Part shown: positions 7,245 through 17,806 of the stretch, one piece after another
Layout of the letters: each line of letters starts with the position of its first letter
Numbering within the stretch: position 1 is the first letter of the stretch
Assembly (NCBI GenBank): GCA_947381905.1
Contig: CANCXL010000013.1
Location: 1 to 45,714 of the forward strand
Length of the DNA stretch: 45,714 nt
Direction of reading: 5' to 3'
DNA from: an uncultured Clostridiaceae bacterium
GTDB taxonomy: Bacteria > Bacillota > Clostridia > TANB77 > CAG-465
Translations under genes and position numbers: made by a program
Notes under the pieces: model-generated
Databases searched by the model: none
What the model was told of the DNA's origin: nothing
The model's input: only the letters and a program-made list of their open reading frames with translations

Positions 7245-7691
7245 ATGCTAACACCAATAGATATAGATAATAAAGTATTTAAAAAAGCTAAAATAGGCGG
7301 ATACGATATAAAGGACGTAGAAGATTTTCTTGTTTTAGTTATGAATGATTATGAAAAACTATACAGAGAAAATAATGAACTTAGAGGACAAGTTCAAGCA
7401 TTGCAACAATCTGTAGATAATTTTACAGCACTAGAAGCTGGAATAGATAAAACAGTTGAAAAGGCTCAGACAGAGGCAGATAGTATTAAACTAGAAGCTC
7501 AAAAACAAGCTGAAACTATAAAAACATCTGCAGAAGAGAATGCACAAAAAAGATTAGAGGACTTGCAAAGACAAATAATAAAAGCAGAAGTAGATATTGA
7601 AACAAAGAAAAATCAAATGAGAATATATAAGATTAAGGTTGCCTCAATGCTTGAAGCACAACTTAAGATTTTAAATGATGAAGAGGAATAA
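7245..7691 (+). CDS. divIVA: DivIVA-domain protein
   Basis: DivIVA family proteins bind curved membrane at poles and septa and recruit division or growth factors. The N-terminal domain is clear: LTPIDIDNKVFKKAKIGGYD (2-21) followed by VEDFLVLVMNDYEKL. Residues 35-145 are a continuous coiled coil. At 148 aa it is short, lacking a long C-terminal tail. TAGGGGG lies upstream of the ATG. It sits after sepF as in many Bacillota. A terminator overlaps its stop codon. Confidence 0.93.
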   Translation: MLTPIDIDNKVFKKAKIGGYDIKDVEDFLVLVMNDYEKLYRENNELRGQVQALQQSVDNFTALEAGIDKTVEKAQTEADSIKLEAQKQAETIKTSAEENAQKRLEDLQRQIIKAEVDIETKKNQMRIYKIKVASMLEAQLKILNDEEE

Positions 7692-7708
7692 TATTTCTCT
7701 TCTTTTTT
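7680..7708 (+). terminator. Intrinsic terminator overlapping the divIVA stop codon
   Basis: gaagag (7680-7685) pairs with ctcttc (7697-7702), extended by A-T and G-U pairs, then six Ts. The TAA lies in the loop. Confidence 0.7.
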
Positions 7709-7738
7709 ATGTAAAACTTTAAAGTTATTCTTATAGAG

Positions 7739-7767
7739 TTGAAAAAGTAAAATAAATGTGTTAAAAT
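7739..7767 (+). promoter_or_regulatory. Promoter of prfA
   Basis: TTGAAA (7739-7744), 17 bp, TAAAAT (7762-7767). Transcription would start near 7774, giving a leader of about 32 nt. Confidence 0.65.
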
Positions 7768-7805
7768 ATTATAGTAATTTTTATCGTATAGAATGGAGAG
7801 ATAAA

Positions 7806-8867
7806 ATGTTTGAAAAACTAGAAGAATTATATAAAAAATATTTAGAACTAACAGATTTAATTTCTGATCCAGAAGTAATAGCAGATCAAGCAAGCTGGAG
7901 AAAATATATGAAAGAACAATCTAGCATGAAAGATGTTGTAGATAAATATTTAGAATATAAAAAAGTTGTAGAGGATATGGAAAGTGCAAAAGAAATGCTT
8001 GAAGATCCAGACTTAAAAGATATAGCAGAAGAAGAATACTATGGATGCAAAGAAAAATTACCATCTTTAGAAGAAGAACTTAAAATATTACTTTTACCAA
8101 AGGATGAAAATGATGATAGCAACGTAATCATTGAAATCAGAGGTGGTGCTGGTGGGGAAGAAGCAGCATTATTTGCATATAATTTATATAGAATGTATAC
8201 AATGTATGCAGAACTTAAAAGATGGCAAGTTGAAGTTATAGATTTAAATGAAACCGAAATTGGTGGAGTAAAAGAAATTTCATTTATGATAAAAGGAAAA
8301 GGTGCATATAGTAGATTAAAATTTGAAAGCGGTGTACATAGGGTTCAACGTGTACCTGAAACTGAAGCAAGTGGTAGAATTCATACATCAACAGCAACTG
8401 TTGCAGTTCTTCCTGAAGTTGAAGATGTAGAGGTAGAAATAAATCAAAATGATTTAAGAATAGATACATATAGAGCAAGTGGAGCTGGTGGACAACACGT
8501 AAATAAAACTTCATCTGCAATTAGAATTACGCACATTCCAACAGGAATTGTTGTATCTTGCCAAAATGAAAGATCACAGCTTCAAAACAAAGAAACAGCT
8601 ATGAAAATGCTCCGTTCAAAATTATATGAAAAACAAGTAGAAGAACGTGATAGCGAAAGAATAAATACAAGAAGACTACAAGTTGGTAGTGGCGCAAGAA
8701 GTGAAAAGATTAGAACATATAATTATCCACAAAGTAGAGTAACTGATCACAGAATTAACTATACTATATATCAATTAGAGACTTTCTTAAATGGTGGTAT
8801 AGATGAGATGGTTGAAGCATTAATTGCAGCCGACAGAGCAGATAGATTAAAAGAAGGAAATATATAG
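7806..8867 (+). CDS. prfA: Peptide chain release factor 1 (RF1)
   Basis: RF1 reads UAA and UAG stop codons and triggers release of the peptide. The ATG at 7806 is chosen because GGAGAG lies 5 nt before it and the frame upstream overlaps the promoter; this gives the normal 353 aa. The stop-codon recognition tripeptide lies at 184-186 as PET (RF1-type PxT) in [14 protein letters not shown]. The catalytic GGQ is at 228-230. prmC, the methyltransferase acting on this Gln and often adjacent, is not in the window. The gene is monocistronic, with its own promoter and terminator. Confidence 0.97.
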   Translation: MFEKLEELYKKYLELTDLISDPEVIADQASWRKYMKEQSSMKDVVDKYLEYKKVVEDMESAKEMLEDPDLKDIAEEEYYGCKEKLPSLEEELKILLLPKDENDDSNVIIEIRGGAGGEEAALFAYNLYRMYTMYAELKRWQVEVIDLNETEIGGVKEISFMIKGKGAYSRLKFESGVHRVQRVPETEASGRIHTSTATVAVLPEVEDVEVEINQNDLRIDTYRASGAGGQHVNKTSSAIRITHIPTGIVVSCQNERSQLQNKETAMKMLRSKLYEKQVEERDSERINTRRLQVGSGARSEKIRTYNYPQSRVTDHRINYTIYQLETFLNGGIDEMVEALIAADRADRLKEGNI

Positions 8868-8873
8868 AAATAT

Positions 8874-8908
8874 GAAGAGCTTAAATTTAAAAATTTAAGC
8901 TCTTTTAT
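8874..8908 (+). terminator. Intrinsic terminator of prfA
   Basis: A near-perfect 28-nt palindrome (arms agagcttaaattt and aaatttaagctct) followed by tttt. It separates prfA from the rpoBC promoter. Confidence 0.85.
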
Positions 8909-8943
8909 AATTTATGGAAATTTTAAAAAATGGCTTTTTTTAA

Positions 8944-8972
8944 TTGACACAAAAATATTAATATGATATAAT
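8944..8972 (+). promoter_or_regulatory. Perfect-consensus promoter of rpoB-rpoC
   Basis: TTGACA (8944-8949), 17 bp, TATAAT (8967-8972), with an extended -10 TG at 8964-8965. All recognised elements are consensus, fitting the high demand for RNA polymerase subunits. Confidence 0.9.
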
Positions 8973-8978
8973 AAGACA

Positions 8979-9167
8979 AATGTTATTTCTAATTGAAATT
9001 ACTATGTAAACTAGAATGAAAAGGAAGGTTGCAATAGTTGAAAAAAGTTATAAAAAATAGTTAATAAAAAGGTATATGAAAATAATCAAATTAGTTTAGA
9101 ATTTTAAAATTTATGTAAACTAGTTTGAATTTTTGTTGCCTTTTTAAGCGCAGTTGGGGGTATGGAA
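8979..9167 (+). promoter_or_regulatory. rpoB 5' leader with repeats and a long AU-rich hairpin
   Basis: The leader of about 185 nt holds no ORF. A 13-bp hairpin with one G-U pair forms from tcaaattagttta (9086-9098) and taaactagtttga (9116-9128). The 12-mer tatgtaaactag occurs twice, at 9003-9014 and 9112-9123; the second copy overlaps the descending arm, so the first copy could compete for pairing. T-rich sequence follows the hairpin (9124-9145). rplJ/rplL do not precede rpoB here, so this is not the classical L10 leader position. Confidence 0.4.
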
Positions 9168-12100
9168 ATGAGTCAAGTTCATGAAGTAAAAAATGGAAAA
9201 GCAACAAGAATGAGCTTTTCAGGTATCAAGGAAGTTATTGATTTACCAGACTTAATTGATATTCAAAAACAATCTTATGAATGGTTTTTAAAATCTGGAC
9301 TTAAAGATGTTTTATCTGATGCTTCACCTATAAGCGATTTTTCAGGTAATTTATTACTTGAATTTGTTGATTATAGACTAGAAGATGAAACAAAGTACAC
9401 AATTGAAGAAGCTAAAGCTAGAAATACTAGTTATTCTTCAAGATTACAAGTACAAGTTCGTTTAATTAACCGTGAAACTGGAGAAATTAAAGAACAAGAA
9501 ATATTCTTATGTGATTTACCAGTAATGACAGATAGTGGTACATTCTTAATTAATGGTGCAGAAAGAGTTGTTATCTCACAACTTGTAAGATCACCTGGTG
9601 TTTATTTTGATGCACAAAGAGATAAAACAGGTAAGTTCTTATATTCTGGTACTATTATGCCAATTCGTGGTACATGGATAGAATTAGAATCTGATTCTTC
9701 AGATGTTTATTCTGCAAGAGTAGATAGAACAAGAAAAGTTCCTATTACTACATTAATTAGAGCTTTAGGTATTGAAACAGATCAACAAATAATAGATTTA
9801 TTTGAAGATGATTTAATAACTGAAAATCTATATAAAGATATGGCTAAAACTCAAGGTGAAGCTTTACTTGAAATATATAAAAAAATTAGACCTAATGAGC
9901 CACTTCACGTTGATACAGCAAAATCTTTATTATTTGGATTACTATTCGAACCTAGAAGATATGATTTAGCTAGAGTAGGAAGATATAAATATAATAAAAA
10001 ATTAAGCATTGCTGAAAGAACAGTAGGAGAAATTGCTGCTGAAAATGTAATTAATGAAGACGGAGAAATTTTAGTTTCTGCTGGAGAAGTTATTACAGAA
10101 GAAGCTGCTCAAAAAATTAAACATTCTGGAATCAATGTTGTATACATTACAAAAGATGATAAGAGAATAAAAATAATTGGAAATAACACAGTAGATATAT
10201 CTAAATATTTAGGTATTGAAATAGATAAAGATGTAATTAAAGAAGAAGTTTATTTACCAGCATTAAAAGAATTACTAGAAAAAGTTGGAACAGACGATGA
10301 AAAAGAACTTAAAAAACAAATCAAATTAAATAGAGAAAAACTAGTTGTTAAATGCGCTACATTAGATGATATAATGGCATCAATTAACTACTTTATGAAT
10401 TTAAGATTTGGTTTAGGTTCAACTGATGATATTGACCATTTAGGAAATAGACGTGTAAGATGTGTTGGTGAATTATTACAAAATCAATTTAGAATTGGTC
10501 TTGCAAGACTTGAAAGAGTTGTTCGTGAGAGAATGGCAACTCAAGATCTAGATGTTGCTACACCACAAACTTTAATTAACATTAAACCAGTTGTTGGTGC
10601 TTTAAGAGAATTCTTTGGAAGTTCACAACTTTCTCAATTTATGGATCAAATTAATCCACTTGCAGAATTAACACATAAAAGAAGAATTTCTGCATTAGGA
10701 CCAGGTGGTCTATCTAGAGAAAGAGCTGGATTTGAAGTGCGTGACGTTCATCATACACATTATGGAAGATTATGTCCTATCGAGTCTCCTGAAGGTCCAA
10801 ACATTGGTCTTATTTCTTCATTATCTACATTTGCTAAAATAAATAGATATGGTTTTGTTGAAACTCCATATAGAATTGTAGATAAAGCTACTGGTGTTGT
10901 TACAAACGAAATTAGATATATGACTGCAGACGAAGAAGATAAATATATTGTTGCACAAGCAAATGAACCATTAGATGCAGATAATAAATTTGTAAACAAG
11001 AGAATAAAAGTTAGATTTAGAGATTTAATTGAAGAAGTTGAAGCAGAAAATGTTGATCTTATGGATGTATCTCCAAAACAACTTGTATCTGTTGCTACAG
11101 CAATGATTCCTTTCCTTGAAAGTGATGATGCCCACAGAGCACTTATGGGTGCAAACATGCAACGTCAAGCTGTTCCACTTATTCAAACAGATAGCCCAAT
11201 AGTTGGTACTGGTATTGAGTATAAAGCAGCAGTTGACTCTGGTATTGTTATTGTTGCTAAAAATGATGGTGTTGTATCTTTCGTAAGCGCAGATAAAATT
11301 GTTATCGAAACAAAAGCAGGAAAAGATGAATACAATTTAATAAAATATCAAAGATCAAATGCTGGTACTTGTATCATGCAAAAACCTATTGTAAGAAAAG
11401 GTGAAAAAATTAAAAAGGGAGAAGTTATCGCTGATGGTCCTTCTACTCAAAATGGTGAAATGGCACTAGGTAAAAACTTACTTATTGGTTTCATGACATG
11501 GGAAGGATATAACTATGAGGATGCCATCTTAATTTCAGAAGATTTAGTAAAAGATGATGTATTAACTTCTATTCATATCGAAGATTATGATTGTGAAGCA
11601 AGAGATACAAAACTTGGACCTGAAGAAATTACTAAAGATATTCCTCAAGTTGGTGAGGCTGCACTTAAAAACTTAGATGAAAATGGTATTATACGTATCG
11701 GTGCCGAAGTTGTTCCAGGAGATATCTTAGTTGGTAAAGTTACACCAAAAGGTGAAACAGAACTTACTGCTGAAGAAAAACTTTTAAGAGCAATATTTGG
11801 TGAAAAGGCAAGAGAAGTTAGAGATACTTCTTTAAGAGTTCCACATGGTGAAGCTGGTACAGTTGTTGATGTAAAAATATTTACAAGAGACAATTGTGAT
11901 GAGTTGGCAGCAGGAGTTCATAAAGTTGTAAGAATATATATAGCTCAAAAGAGAAAAATATCAGTTGGAGATAAAATGGCTGGTCGTCATGGTAATAAAG
12001 GTTGTATTTCTCGTATTTTACCAAGAGAAGATATGCCATTCTTACCAGATGGTACTCCATTACAAGTATTATTAAACCCACTTGGTATTCCATCTCGTAT

Positions 12101-12833
12101 GAATGTTGGTCAGGTTCTTGAAGTTCATTTAGGATATATTGCTAAATTATATGGATGGAAAATTGCTACACCAGTATTTGATGGAGCAAAAGAAGCTGAA
12201 ATAAGAGCATTATTTGAATCTAAAGGACTAGATCCAAATGGTAAATTCTTAGTTCGTGATGGTAGAACAGGTGAACCATTTGATAGAGAAGTTACAGTAG
12301 GTATTATGTATATGCTTAAACTATATCACATGGTTGAAGACAAAATACATGCTCGTTCAATTGGACCTTATTCATTAGTAACACAACAACCTCTAGGAGG
12401 TAAAGCTCAATTTGGTGGACAAAGATTTGGTGAAATGGAAGTTTGGGCTCTTGAAGCATATGGTGCTTCTTATATACTACAAGAAATTTTAACAGTTAAA
12501 TCTGATGATATTGTAGGTCGTTTAAAAACATATGAAGCAATTGTTAAAGGTGAAAGTATACCAAAACCTGGAATACCAGAATCATTTAGAGTTTTAACAA
12601 AAGAATTACAAAGCTTAGCATTAGACTTAAAACTATATAAACAAGATGAACAAGTTGAAATTAAAGAATCTATTGAGGAAGACAATGATGCATATACTCC
12701 ATCAGAAGAAATGATGAATAGCCTATCATCTGAAGAAGATTTAGGAATGTCTATTGAAGAAGATGGAGAATTAACAAATGAAGAACTTAATTTAGGAGTT
12801 TCTGAAGAAGAAAGTTACTCTGATGATGAATAA
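9168..12833 (+). CDS. rpoB: DNA-directed RNA polymerase subunit beta
   Basis: Catalytic core subunit. Two in-frame ATGs exist (9162 and 9168); 9168 is preferred because TTGGGGGT ends 7 nt before it but only 1-2 nt before the first. Length is 1221 aa. The rifampicin pocket (about 485-515) reads [20 protein letters not shown]; the residues equivalent to E. coli D516, H526 and S531 are unchanged, so wild-type sensitivity is predicted. [11 protein letters not shown] (about 933) and [17 protein letters not shown] mark the active-centre region. The C-terminal 50 residues are strongly acidic. rpoC follows after 26 nt. Confidence 0.98.
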   Translation: MSQVHEVKNGKATRMSFSGIKEVIDLPDLIDIQKQSYEWFLKSGLKDVLSDASPISDFSGNLLLEFVDYRLEDETKYTIEEAKARNTSYSSRLQVQVRLINRETGEIKEQEIFLCDLPVMTDSGTFLINGAERVVISQLVRSPGVYFDAQRDKTGKFLYSGTIMPIRGTWIELESDSSDVYSARVDRTRKVPITTLIRALGIETDQQIIDLFEDDLITENLYKDMAKTQGEALLEIYKKIRPNEPLHVDTAKSLLFGLLFEPRRYDLARVGRYKYNKKLSIAERTVGEIAAENVINEDGEILVSAGEVITEEAAQKIKHSGINVVYITKDDKRIKIIGNNTVDISKYLGIEIDKDVIKEEVYLPALKELLEKVGTDDEKELKKQIKLNREKLVVKCATLDDIMASINYFMNLRFGLGSTDDIDHLGNRRVRCVGELLQNQFRIGLARLERVVRERMATQDLDVATPQTLINIKPVVGALREFFGSSQLSQFMDQINPLAELTHKRRISALGPGGLSRERAGFEVRDVHHTHYGRLCPIESPEGPNIGLISSLSTFAKINRYGFVETPYRIVDKATGVVTNEIRYMTADEEDKYIVAQANEPLDADNKFVNKRIKVRFRDLIEEVEAENVDLMDVSPKQLVSVATAMIPFLESDDAHRALMGANMQRQAVPLIQTDSPIVGTGIEYKAAVDSGIVIVAKNDGVVSFVSADKIVIETKAGKDEYNLIKYQRSNAGTCIMQKPIVRKGEKIKKGEVIADGPSTQNGEMALGKNLLIGFMTWEGYNYEDAILISEDLVKDDVLTSIHIEDYDCEARDTKLGPEEITKDIPQVGEAALKNLDENGIIRIGAEVVPGDILVGKVTPKGETELTAEEKLLRAIFGEKAREVRDTSLRVPHGEAGTVVDVKIFTRDNCDELAAGVHKVVRIYIAQKRKISVGDKMAGRHGNKGCISRILPREDMPFLPDGTPLQVLLNPLGIPSRMNVGQVLEVHLGYIAKLYGWKIATPVFDGAKEAEIRALFESKGLDPNGKFLVRDGRTGEPFDREVTVGIMYMLKLYHMVEDKIHARSIGPYSLVTQQPLGGKAQFGGQRFGEMEVWALEAYGASYILQEILTVKSDDIVGRLKTYEAIVKGESIPKPGIPESFRVLTKELQSLALDLKLYKQDEQVEIKESIEEDNDAYTPSEEMMNSLSSEEDLGMSIEEDGELTNEELNLGVSEEESYSDDE

Positions 12834-12859
12834 TATATAGGTGTAAGGGGGATTATAAA

Positions 12860-15800
12860 ATGCAAGATATGGATAATTTTGATAGAATAAGTATCGGTCT
12901 TGCTTCTCCAGAAAAAATTAGAGAATGGTCTAAAGGAGAAGTAAAAAAACCAGAAACTATCAATTATAGAACACTTAAACCAGAAAGAGACGGACTATTT
13001 TGTGAAAAGATTTTTGGACCTACTAAGGACTGGGAATGTTACTGTGGTAAGTACAAAAAAGTAAGATATAAAGGAATAATTTGTGATAGATGTGGCGTTG
13101 AAGTAACTAAGAAAAAAGTTAGACGTGAAAGAATGGGGCATATTGAACTTGCATGCCCTGTATCACACATCTGGTTCTTTAAGGGAATACCTGGAAGAAT
13201 GAGTACATTATTAGATATATCTCCAAAAGCATTAGAAAAAGTTCTATACTATGCATCATATATAGTATTAGATGCAAAAGATACAGCATTTAAAGTATGT
13301 GATATTTTAAATGAAAAAGAATATAGAGAAGCAATAGAAAAATATGGCCCAGATTCTTTAAGAGTTGGTATGGGCGCAGAAGCTGTAAAAGAGTTATTAG
13401 CTAAAGTAGATCTAAAAAAGGTTGAAAAAGAGTTAAGAAAAGAACTTGAAAAAGCTACTGGTGCAAAAAGACAAAAAATAATTAAAAGATTAGATACAGT
13501 TGAAGCTTTCGTTACATCTGGAAATAAACCAGAATGGATGATTTTAGAAGCATTACCTGTAATTCCACCAGATTTAAGACCTATGGTTCAACTTGATGGT
13601 GGTAGATTTGCTACTTCTGACTTAAATGATTTATACAGAAGAGTTATTAACAGAAATAATAGATTAAAGAAATTACTTGAACTTGAAGCTCCTGATATCA
13701 TTGTAAGAAATGAAAAAAGAATGCTACAAGAATCAGTTGATGCTTTAATAGACAATGGTAGACGTGGTAGACCTATAACAGGTGCAGGTGGAAGAGCATT
13801 AAAATCTTTATCTGACATGTTAAAAGGAAAACAAGGTAGATTTAGACAAAACTTACTTGGTAAAAGAGTTGATTATTCTGGACGTTCAGTTATTGTTGTT
13901 GGACCAGAACTTAAAATTCATCAATGTGGTTTACCAAGAGAAATGGCTTTAGAGCTATTTAAACCTTTTGTTATGAAAGAACTTGTTGCAAGAGGAATTG
14001 CAAACAATATTAAAAATGCAAAATCTTTAGTTGAAAAAACAAGCGTAGATGTATGGGATGTATTAGAGGATGTTATTAAAGATAGACCTGTAATGCTAAA
14101 CCGTGCTCCTACATTACATAGACTTGGAATTCAAGCATTTGAACCAGTACTAGTTGAAGGAAGAGCTATTAAACTTCATCCATTAGTTTGTACTGCGTTT
14201 AATGCAGACTTTGATGGTGACCAAATGGCAGTACACGTTCCATTATCACCAGAAGCTGTTGCAGAAGCAAAATTATTAATGCTTGCTTCAAACAACTTAT
14301 TAAAACTTCAAGATGGTAAACCAGTAGCAGTTCCATCACAAGATATGATTCTTGGAAGCTACTATTTAACAGTAGATGTTGAAGGTGAACCAGGAGAAGG
14401 GAAAGTATTCTCAAGTGAAGATGAAGCTTTAATGGCATATGATCAAGGAATCGTAGGAATTCACTCTGCAATAAAAGTTAGAGTAACAAGAAAAGTAGAT
14501 GGAGAAGATATGACTGGAATTATTGATGCTACACCAGGTAGATTAATATTTAATAGTTATATTCCTCAAGATCTTGGATTTGTTGATAGATCACAACCAG
14601 GAAACGAATTAAAACTTGAAATAGATTTCCCAGTTAGAAAGAAAGAATTAGGAGTTATAGTAGACAAATGTATCGCAAAACATGGTATATCTGATACTGC
14701 TGTAGTTCTAGATGATATTAAAGCAAATGGATACAAATATTCAACAAGAGCTGCTGTAACAGTTTCTGTTGCTGATATGGAAGTTCCTGAAGCAAAAGCA
14801 GGTATTCTTGCAGATGCAGAAGCAAAAGTTGAAGGAATACGTAAAAACTTTAAACGTGGTCTTATAACTGATGAAGAAAGATATAATGAAACAATTAAAG
14901 TTTGGTCAAAAGCTACAGACGATATTCAAGCTGCAGTTATGAGCAATCCAAATAAACTAAATCCAATACAAATGATGGCACATACTGGTGCCAGAGGTAA
15001 CCCAACACAGATTAGACAATTAACTGGTATCCGTGGACTTATGGCTGATACAGAAGGTAAAACAGTTGAAATACCTATAAAATCATGCTTTAAAGATGGT
15101 CTTGATGTACTTGAATTCTTTATTTCATCTCATGGTGCTAGAAAAGGTCTTGCAGATACTGCGTTAAGAACAGCTGACTCTGGTTACTTAACAAGAAGAC
15201 TTGTTGATGTTAACCAAGAGGTTATTGTAATGGAAGATGATTGTGGAACTCATGATGGATTAATGGTTCAAACTATTAAAGAATCAGGAGAAGCAATTGA
15301 AAAACTTGAAGAAAGAATGGAAGGAAGATATCTTGCACAAGATATTTGCGATCAAAATGGAGATATTATTGTTCCAAATGGTACATATGTAACAGATAAG
15401 ATTGCTAAGATTATAGTAGACACTGGAATTGAATCAGTAAAAATTAGATCTGCTCTTACATGTGAGTCTGTCAGAGGAGTTTGTGCTAAATGTTATGGTA
15501 AAAACCTTGCAACTGGTGAACCAATTTCTGTTGGAGAAGCAATTGGTATAATTGCTGCACAATCTATCGGTGAACCAGGTACACAGTTAACAATGAGAAC
15601 ATTCCACCAAGGTGGTGTTGCAGGTACTGATATTACTCAAGGTCTTCCTAGAGTTGAAGAACTATTCGAAGCCAGAAAACCAAAGGGTGTTGCTATGGTA
15701 TCTGAAATTGCTGGTACAGTATCTATAGGAGATCATGGAAATAACAAAGAAGTTACAGTTACAACTGACGAAAAAACAGCAGAAAAATATTTAATTCCTT

Positions 15801-16465
15801 ATGGTGCAAGACTTGCAGTAACAGATGGTCAACAAATTGAAGCTGGTGACAGACTTACTGAAGGTTCTCTTGATCCACATGATATTATACGTATCAAAGG
15901 AGAAGTTGCTGTTCAAAATTACTTAATTGAAGAAGTTCAAAAAGTATATAGAACACAAGGTGTTAATATTGATGATAAACATATAGAAATTGTTGCTCGT
16001 CAAATGTTAAGAAAAATATATGTTAAAGATGCTGGAGATACAGATTTAATTGCTGCATCAACAGTAGATATGACAGAGTTTAATAAAGCAAATAGAGAAG
16101 CTAAAGCTCAAGGAAAGAAAGTTGCTACTGGTAAAAAAGTATTACTTGGTATTACAAAAGTTGCATTACTTACAGATTCATTCTTATCTGCTGCATCATT
16201 CCAAGAGACAGCTAGAGTATTAACAGATGCTGCTATTAAAGGTAAAGTAGATAAACTACAAGGATTAAAGGAAAATGTTATTATTGGACGTTTAATTCCT
16301 GCAGGTACTGGTATAGTAAATGTAGAAAATATTGATATAGTTACAGAGGATGAGTTAAATCAAGAATCTCAACCAGAAATAGATGAAGAAACTATGAAAA
16401 AGGCAATAAAATCTGATTCTAGTGAAGATATGGTTTATCCACAAAATTCTAATGTAAATGAATAA
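12860..16465 (+). CDS. rpoC: DNA-directed RNA polymerase subunit beta'
   Basis: Carries the catalytic magnesium site. The N-terminal zinc ribbon has Cys pairs CYC (about 60-62) and CDRC (about 75-78). The active-site loop [12 protein letters not shown] lies near 448-459. The bridge/trigger region contains [17 protein letters not shown] (from about 711). The second zinc site uses Cys at about 794 and the [11 protein letters not shown] cluster (about 868-878). The length of 1201 aa is usual for Clostridia without large insertions. AAGGGGGAT precedes the ATG. It shares the rpoB promoter and ends at a strong terminator. Confidence 0.98.
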   Translation: MQDMDNFDRISIGLASPEKIREWSKGEVKKPETINYRTLKPERDGLFCEKIFGPTKDWECYCGKYKKVRYKGIICDRCGVEVTKKKVRRERMGHIELACPVSHIWFFKGIPGRMSTLLDISPKALEKVLYYASYIVLDAKDTAFKVCDILNEKEYREAIEKYGPDSLRVGMGAEAVKELLAKVDLKKVEKELRKELEKATGAKRQKIIKRLDTVEAFVTSGNKPEWMILEALPVIPPDLRPMVQLDGGRFATSDLNDLYRRVINRNNRLKKLLELEAPDIIVRNEKRMLQESVDALIDNGRRGRPITGAGGRALKSLSDMLKGKQGRFRQNLLGKRVDYSGRSVIVVGPELKIHQCGLPREMALELFKPFVMKELVARGIANNIKNAKSLVEKTSVDVWDVLEDVIKDRPVMLNRAPTLHRLGIQAFEPVLVEGRAIKLHPLVCTAFNADFDGDQMAVHVPLSPEAVAEAKLLMLASNNLLKLQDGKPVAVPSQDMILGSYYLTVDVEGEPGEGKVFSSEDEALMAYDQGIVGIHSAIKVRVTRKVDGEDMTGIIDATPGRLIFNSYIPQDLGFVDRSQPGNELKLEIDFPVRKKELGVIVDKCIAKHGISDTAVVLDDIKANGYKYSTRAAVTVSVADMEVPEAKAGILADAEAKVEGIRKNFKRGLITDEERYNETIKVWSKATDDIQAAVMSNPNKLNPIQMMAHTGARGNPTQIRQLTGIRGLMADTEGKTVEIPIKSCFKDGLDVLEFFISSHGARKGLADTALRTADSGYLTRRLVDVNQEVIVMEDDCGTHDGLMVQTIKESGEAIEKLEERMEGRYLAQDICDQNGDIIVPNGTYVTDKIAKIIVDTGIESVKIRSALTCESVRGVCAKCYGKNLATGEPISVGEAIGIIAAQSIGEPGTQLTMRTFHQGGVAGTDITQGLPRVEELFEARKPKGVAMVSEIAGTVSIGDHGNNKEVTVTTDEKTAEKYLIPYGARLAVTDGQQIEAGDRLTEGSLDPHDIIRIKGEVAVQNYLIEEVQKVYRTQGVNIDDKHIEIVARQMLRKIYVKDAGDTDLIAASTVDMTEFNKANREAKAQGKKVATGKKVLLGITKVALLTDSFLSAASFQETARVLTDAAIKGKVDKLQGLKENVIIGRLIPAGTGIVNVENIDIVTEDELNQESQPEIDEETMKKAIKSDSSEDMVYPQNSNVNE

Positions 16466-16468
16466 TAT

Positions 16469-16506
16469 TAAAAAGAGTGCATATGTATATATGTACTCTT
16501 TTTTTC
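16469..16506 (+). terminator. Intrinsic terminator of rpoBC
   Basis: An 11-bp stem with one G-U pair (agagtgcatat with atatgtactct), extended by A-T pairs, then more than seven Ts. Confidence 0.85.
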
Positions 16507-16535
16507 TTGCAAATAAGAGAATTTTAATATAGAAT
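16507..16535 (+). promoter_or_regulatory. Promoter of the transglutaminase-like gene
   Basis: TTGCAA (16507-16512), 17 bp, TAGAAT (16530-16535), immediately after the rpoC terminator. Confidence 0.6.
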
Positions 16536-16559
16536 TATAATTATAAAGGAGAAAACGTG

Positions 16560-17741
16560 ATGAAGACTACATTTAAACTAGCTTGTAATTTTATAGTAAC
16601 AATTATTTTTGTAATACTTATGATATATGTATCTTTTTTTACTGATATACCAAGAAAGACAGGAAATATTATTAGGCAGAAATTAGAAGAGCGAGAATAT
16701 AAATTTGAACAGTATTCTTCCAATTTTAATATAAACAAACTTACTACTAATACTTGTACATATTATTATTCAAAATTAACAGATGATCAAAAAAAGATAT
16801 ATGAATCTATTGCAAATGGAGTAAAGAATTTTCAATCAGAGTTTGTAATAAGGGATTATAATGCTGGTTATAAGGAAGAATTTGCAAGTGAAGTAAATAT
16901 TGCTATAGAATCATTTATTAATGACCATCCAGAGGTATTTTATTTAAAATCACAGTATTCTTCATATATTGTTGAAAGTTTTAATGGAAACATTGGATAT
17001 GTTAAAATAAATTATACAGATGATGTTGATGTGATAAATGAAAAAATTGATGCGATGGATAAGAAAATAACAGAATATACAGACGGATTAGAGAATAAAA
17101 CTGAGTTTGAAAAAGAGTTGCTAATTCATGACAAATTAGCAAATAATGTAAAATACTCAAAGGATGAAGAATTACCAAGACAATATCATACAGCCGAGGG
17201 AGCTCTACTTGATGGTATAGGAGTTTGTGACAGTTTTTCTAAAGCACTACAGCTTTTATATGATAGAATTGGGATTGATAGTATAATTGTTTTAGGTACA
17301 CTTGACGGAAGTCCACACGCATGGAATCTCGTAAAAATAGATAATGGATGGTATCATGTGGATTTAACATCTTCACATTCTATATATGATGAAACAGGAA
17401 TTATAAATCATGCATATTTTAATTTAACAACACAAAATATGAAAAAAATTGCGACCCTTGATGATGAGGAAATAATACCAACTACTGATTCGGATAAATA
17501 TAATTTTTATGTGTATAATGAATTAGTAATAAAAGAGAATGATAATTTAGATGAAAGATTAAGTGATATTACAGATAGAAATAAAGGTGTAAATTATATT
17601 GAATTTTATTTAGAAGGTGTTGTTGGTAATAAAATTTCTGATATTTTAGTATCTTTAAAAGGTATTGACAAATCTTTCGTAAATGGATCTAAAATGTATT
17701 ATTATAATATACAAAATGCTATAATAATACCAAAAAATTAG
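16560..17741 (+). CDS. Membrane-anchored transglutaminase-like cysteine protease-fold protein
   Basis: GTG (16557) and ATG (16560) are adjacent in frame; the ATG is preferred because AAGGAG lies 8 nt before it. The product is 393 aa. One N-terminal membrane helix (about 5-28) acts as signal anchor. A helical region follows, then a transglutaminase-like core (about 185-285) with the triad Cys223 (GVCDSF), His253 (SPHAWN) and Asp268 (YHVDLT). All three residues are present, so activity is plausible as an extracytoplasmic peptidase or amidotransferase on wall proteins. The C-terminal 100 residues are unassigned. It precedes a surface vWA protein with a separate promoter. Confidence 0.8.
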   Translation: MKTTFKLACNFIVTIIFVILMIYVSFFTDIPRKTGNIIRQKLEEREYKFEQYSSNFNINKLTTNTCTYYYSKLTDDQKKIYESIANGVKNFQSEFVIRDYNAGYKEEFASEVNIAIESFINDHPEVFYLKSQYSSYIVESFNGNIGYVKINYTDDVDVINEKIDAMDKKITEYTDGLENKTEFEKELLIHDKLANNVKYSKDEELPRQYHTAEGALLDGIGVCDSFSKALQLLYDRIGIDSIIVLGTLDGSPHAWNLVKIDNGWYHVDLTSSHSIYDETGIINHAYFNLTTQNMKKIATLDDEEIIPTTDSDKYNFYVYNELVIKENDNLDERLSDITDRNKGVNYIEFYLEGVVGNKISDILVSLKGIDKSFVNGSKMYYYNIQNAIIIPKN

Positions 17742-17770
17742 TTGATTTAAGTTTTTATATAAGATATAAT
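17742..17770 (+). promoter_or_regulatory. Promoter of the vWA protein gene
   Basis: TTGATT (17742-17747), 17 bp, TATAAT (17765-17770), starting at the base after the upstream stop codon. Confidence 0.75.
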
Positions 17771-17806
17771 ATTTATGTATATAATAAACTAAGGAGAAGG
17801 GATAAT

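Noticed and set aside
9003-9123. Repeated 12-mer as an insertion-sequence trace
   Set aside because: Only 12 nt, no transposase, no target-site pattern; it fits RNA structure better.
10622-10720. Rifampicin-resistance changes in RpoB
   Set aside because: The main positions (D516, H526, S531 equivalents) are wild type; the Ile at the N518 position lies at a naturally variable site.
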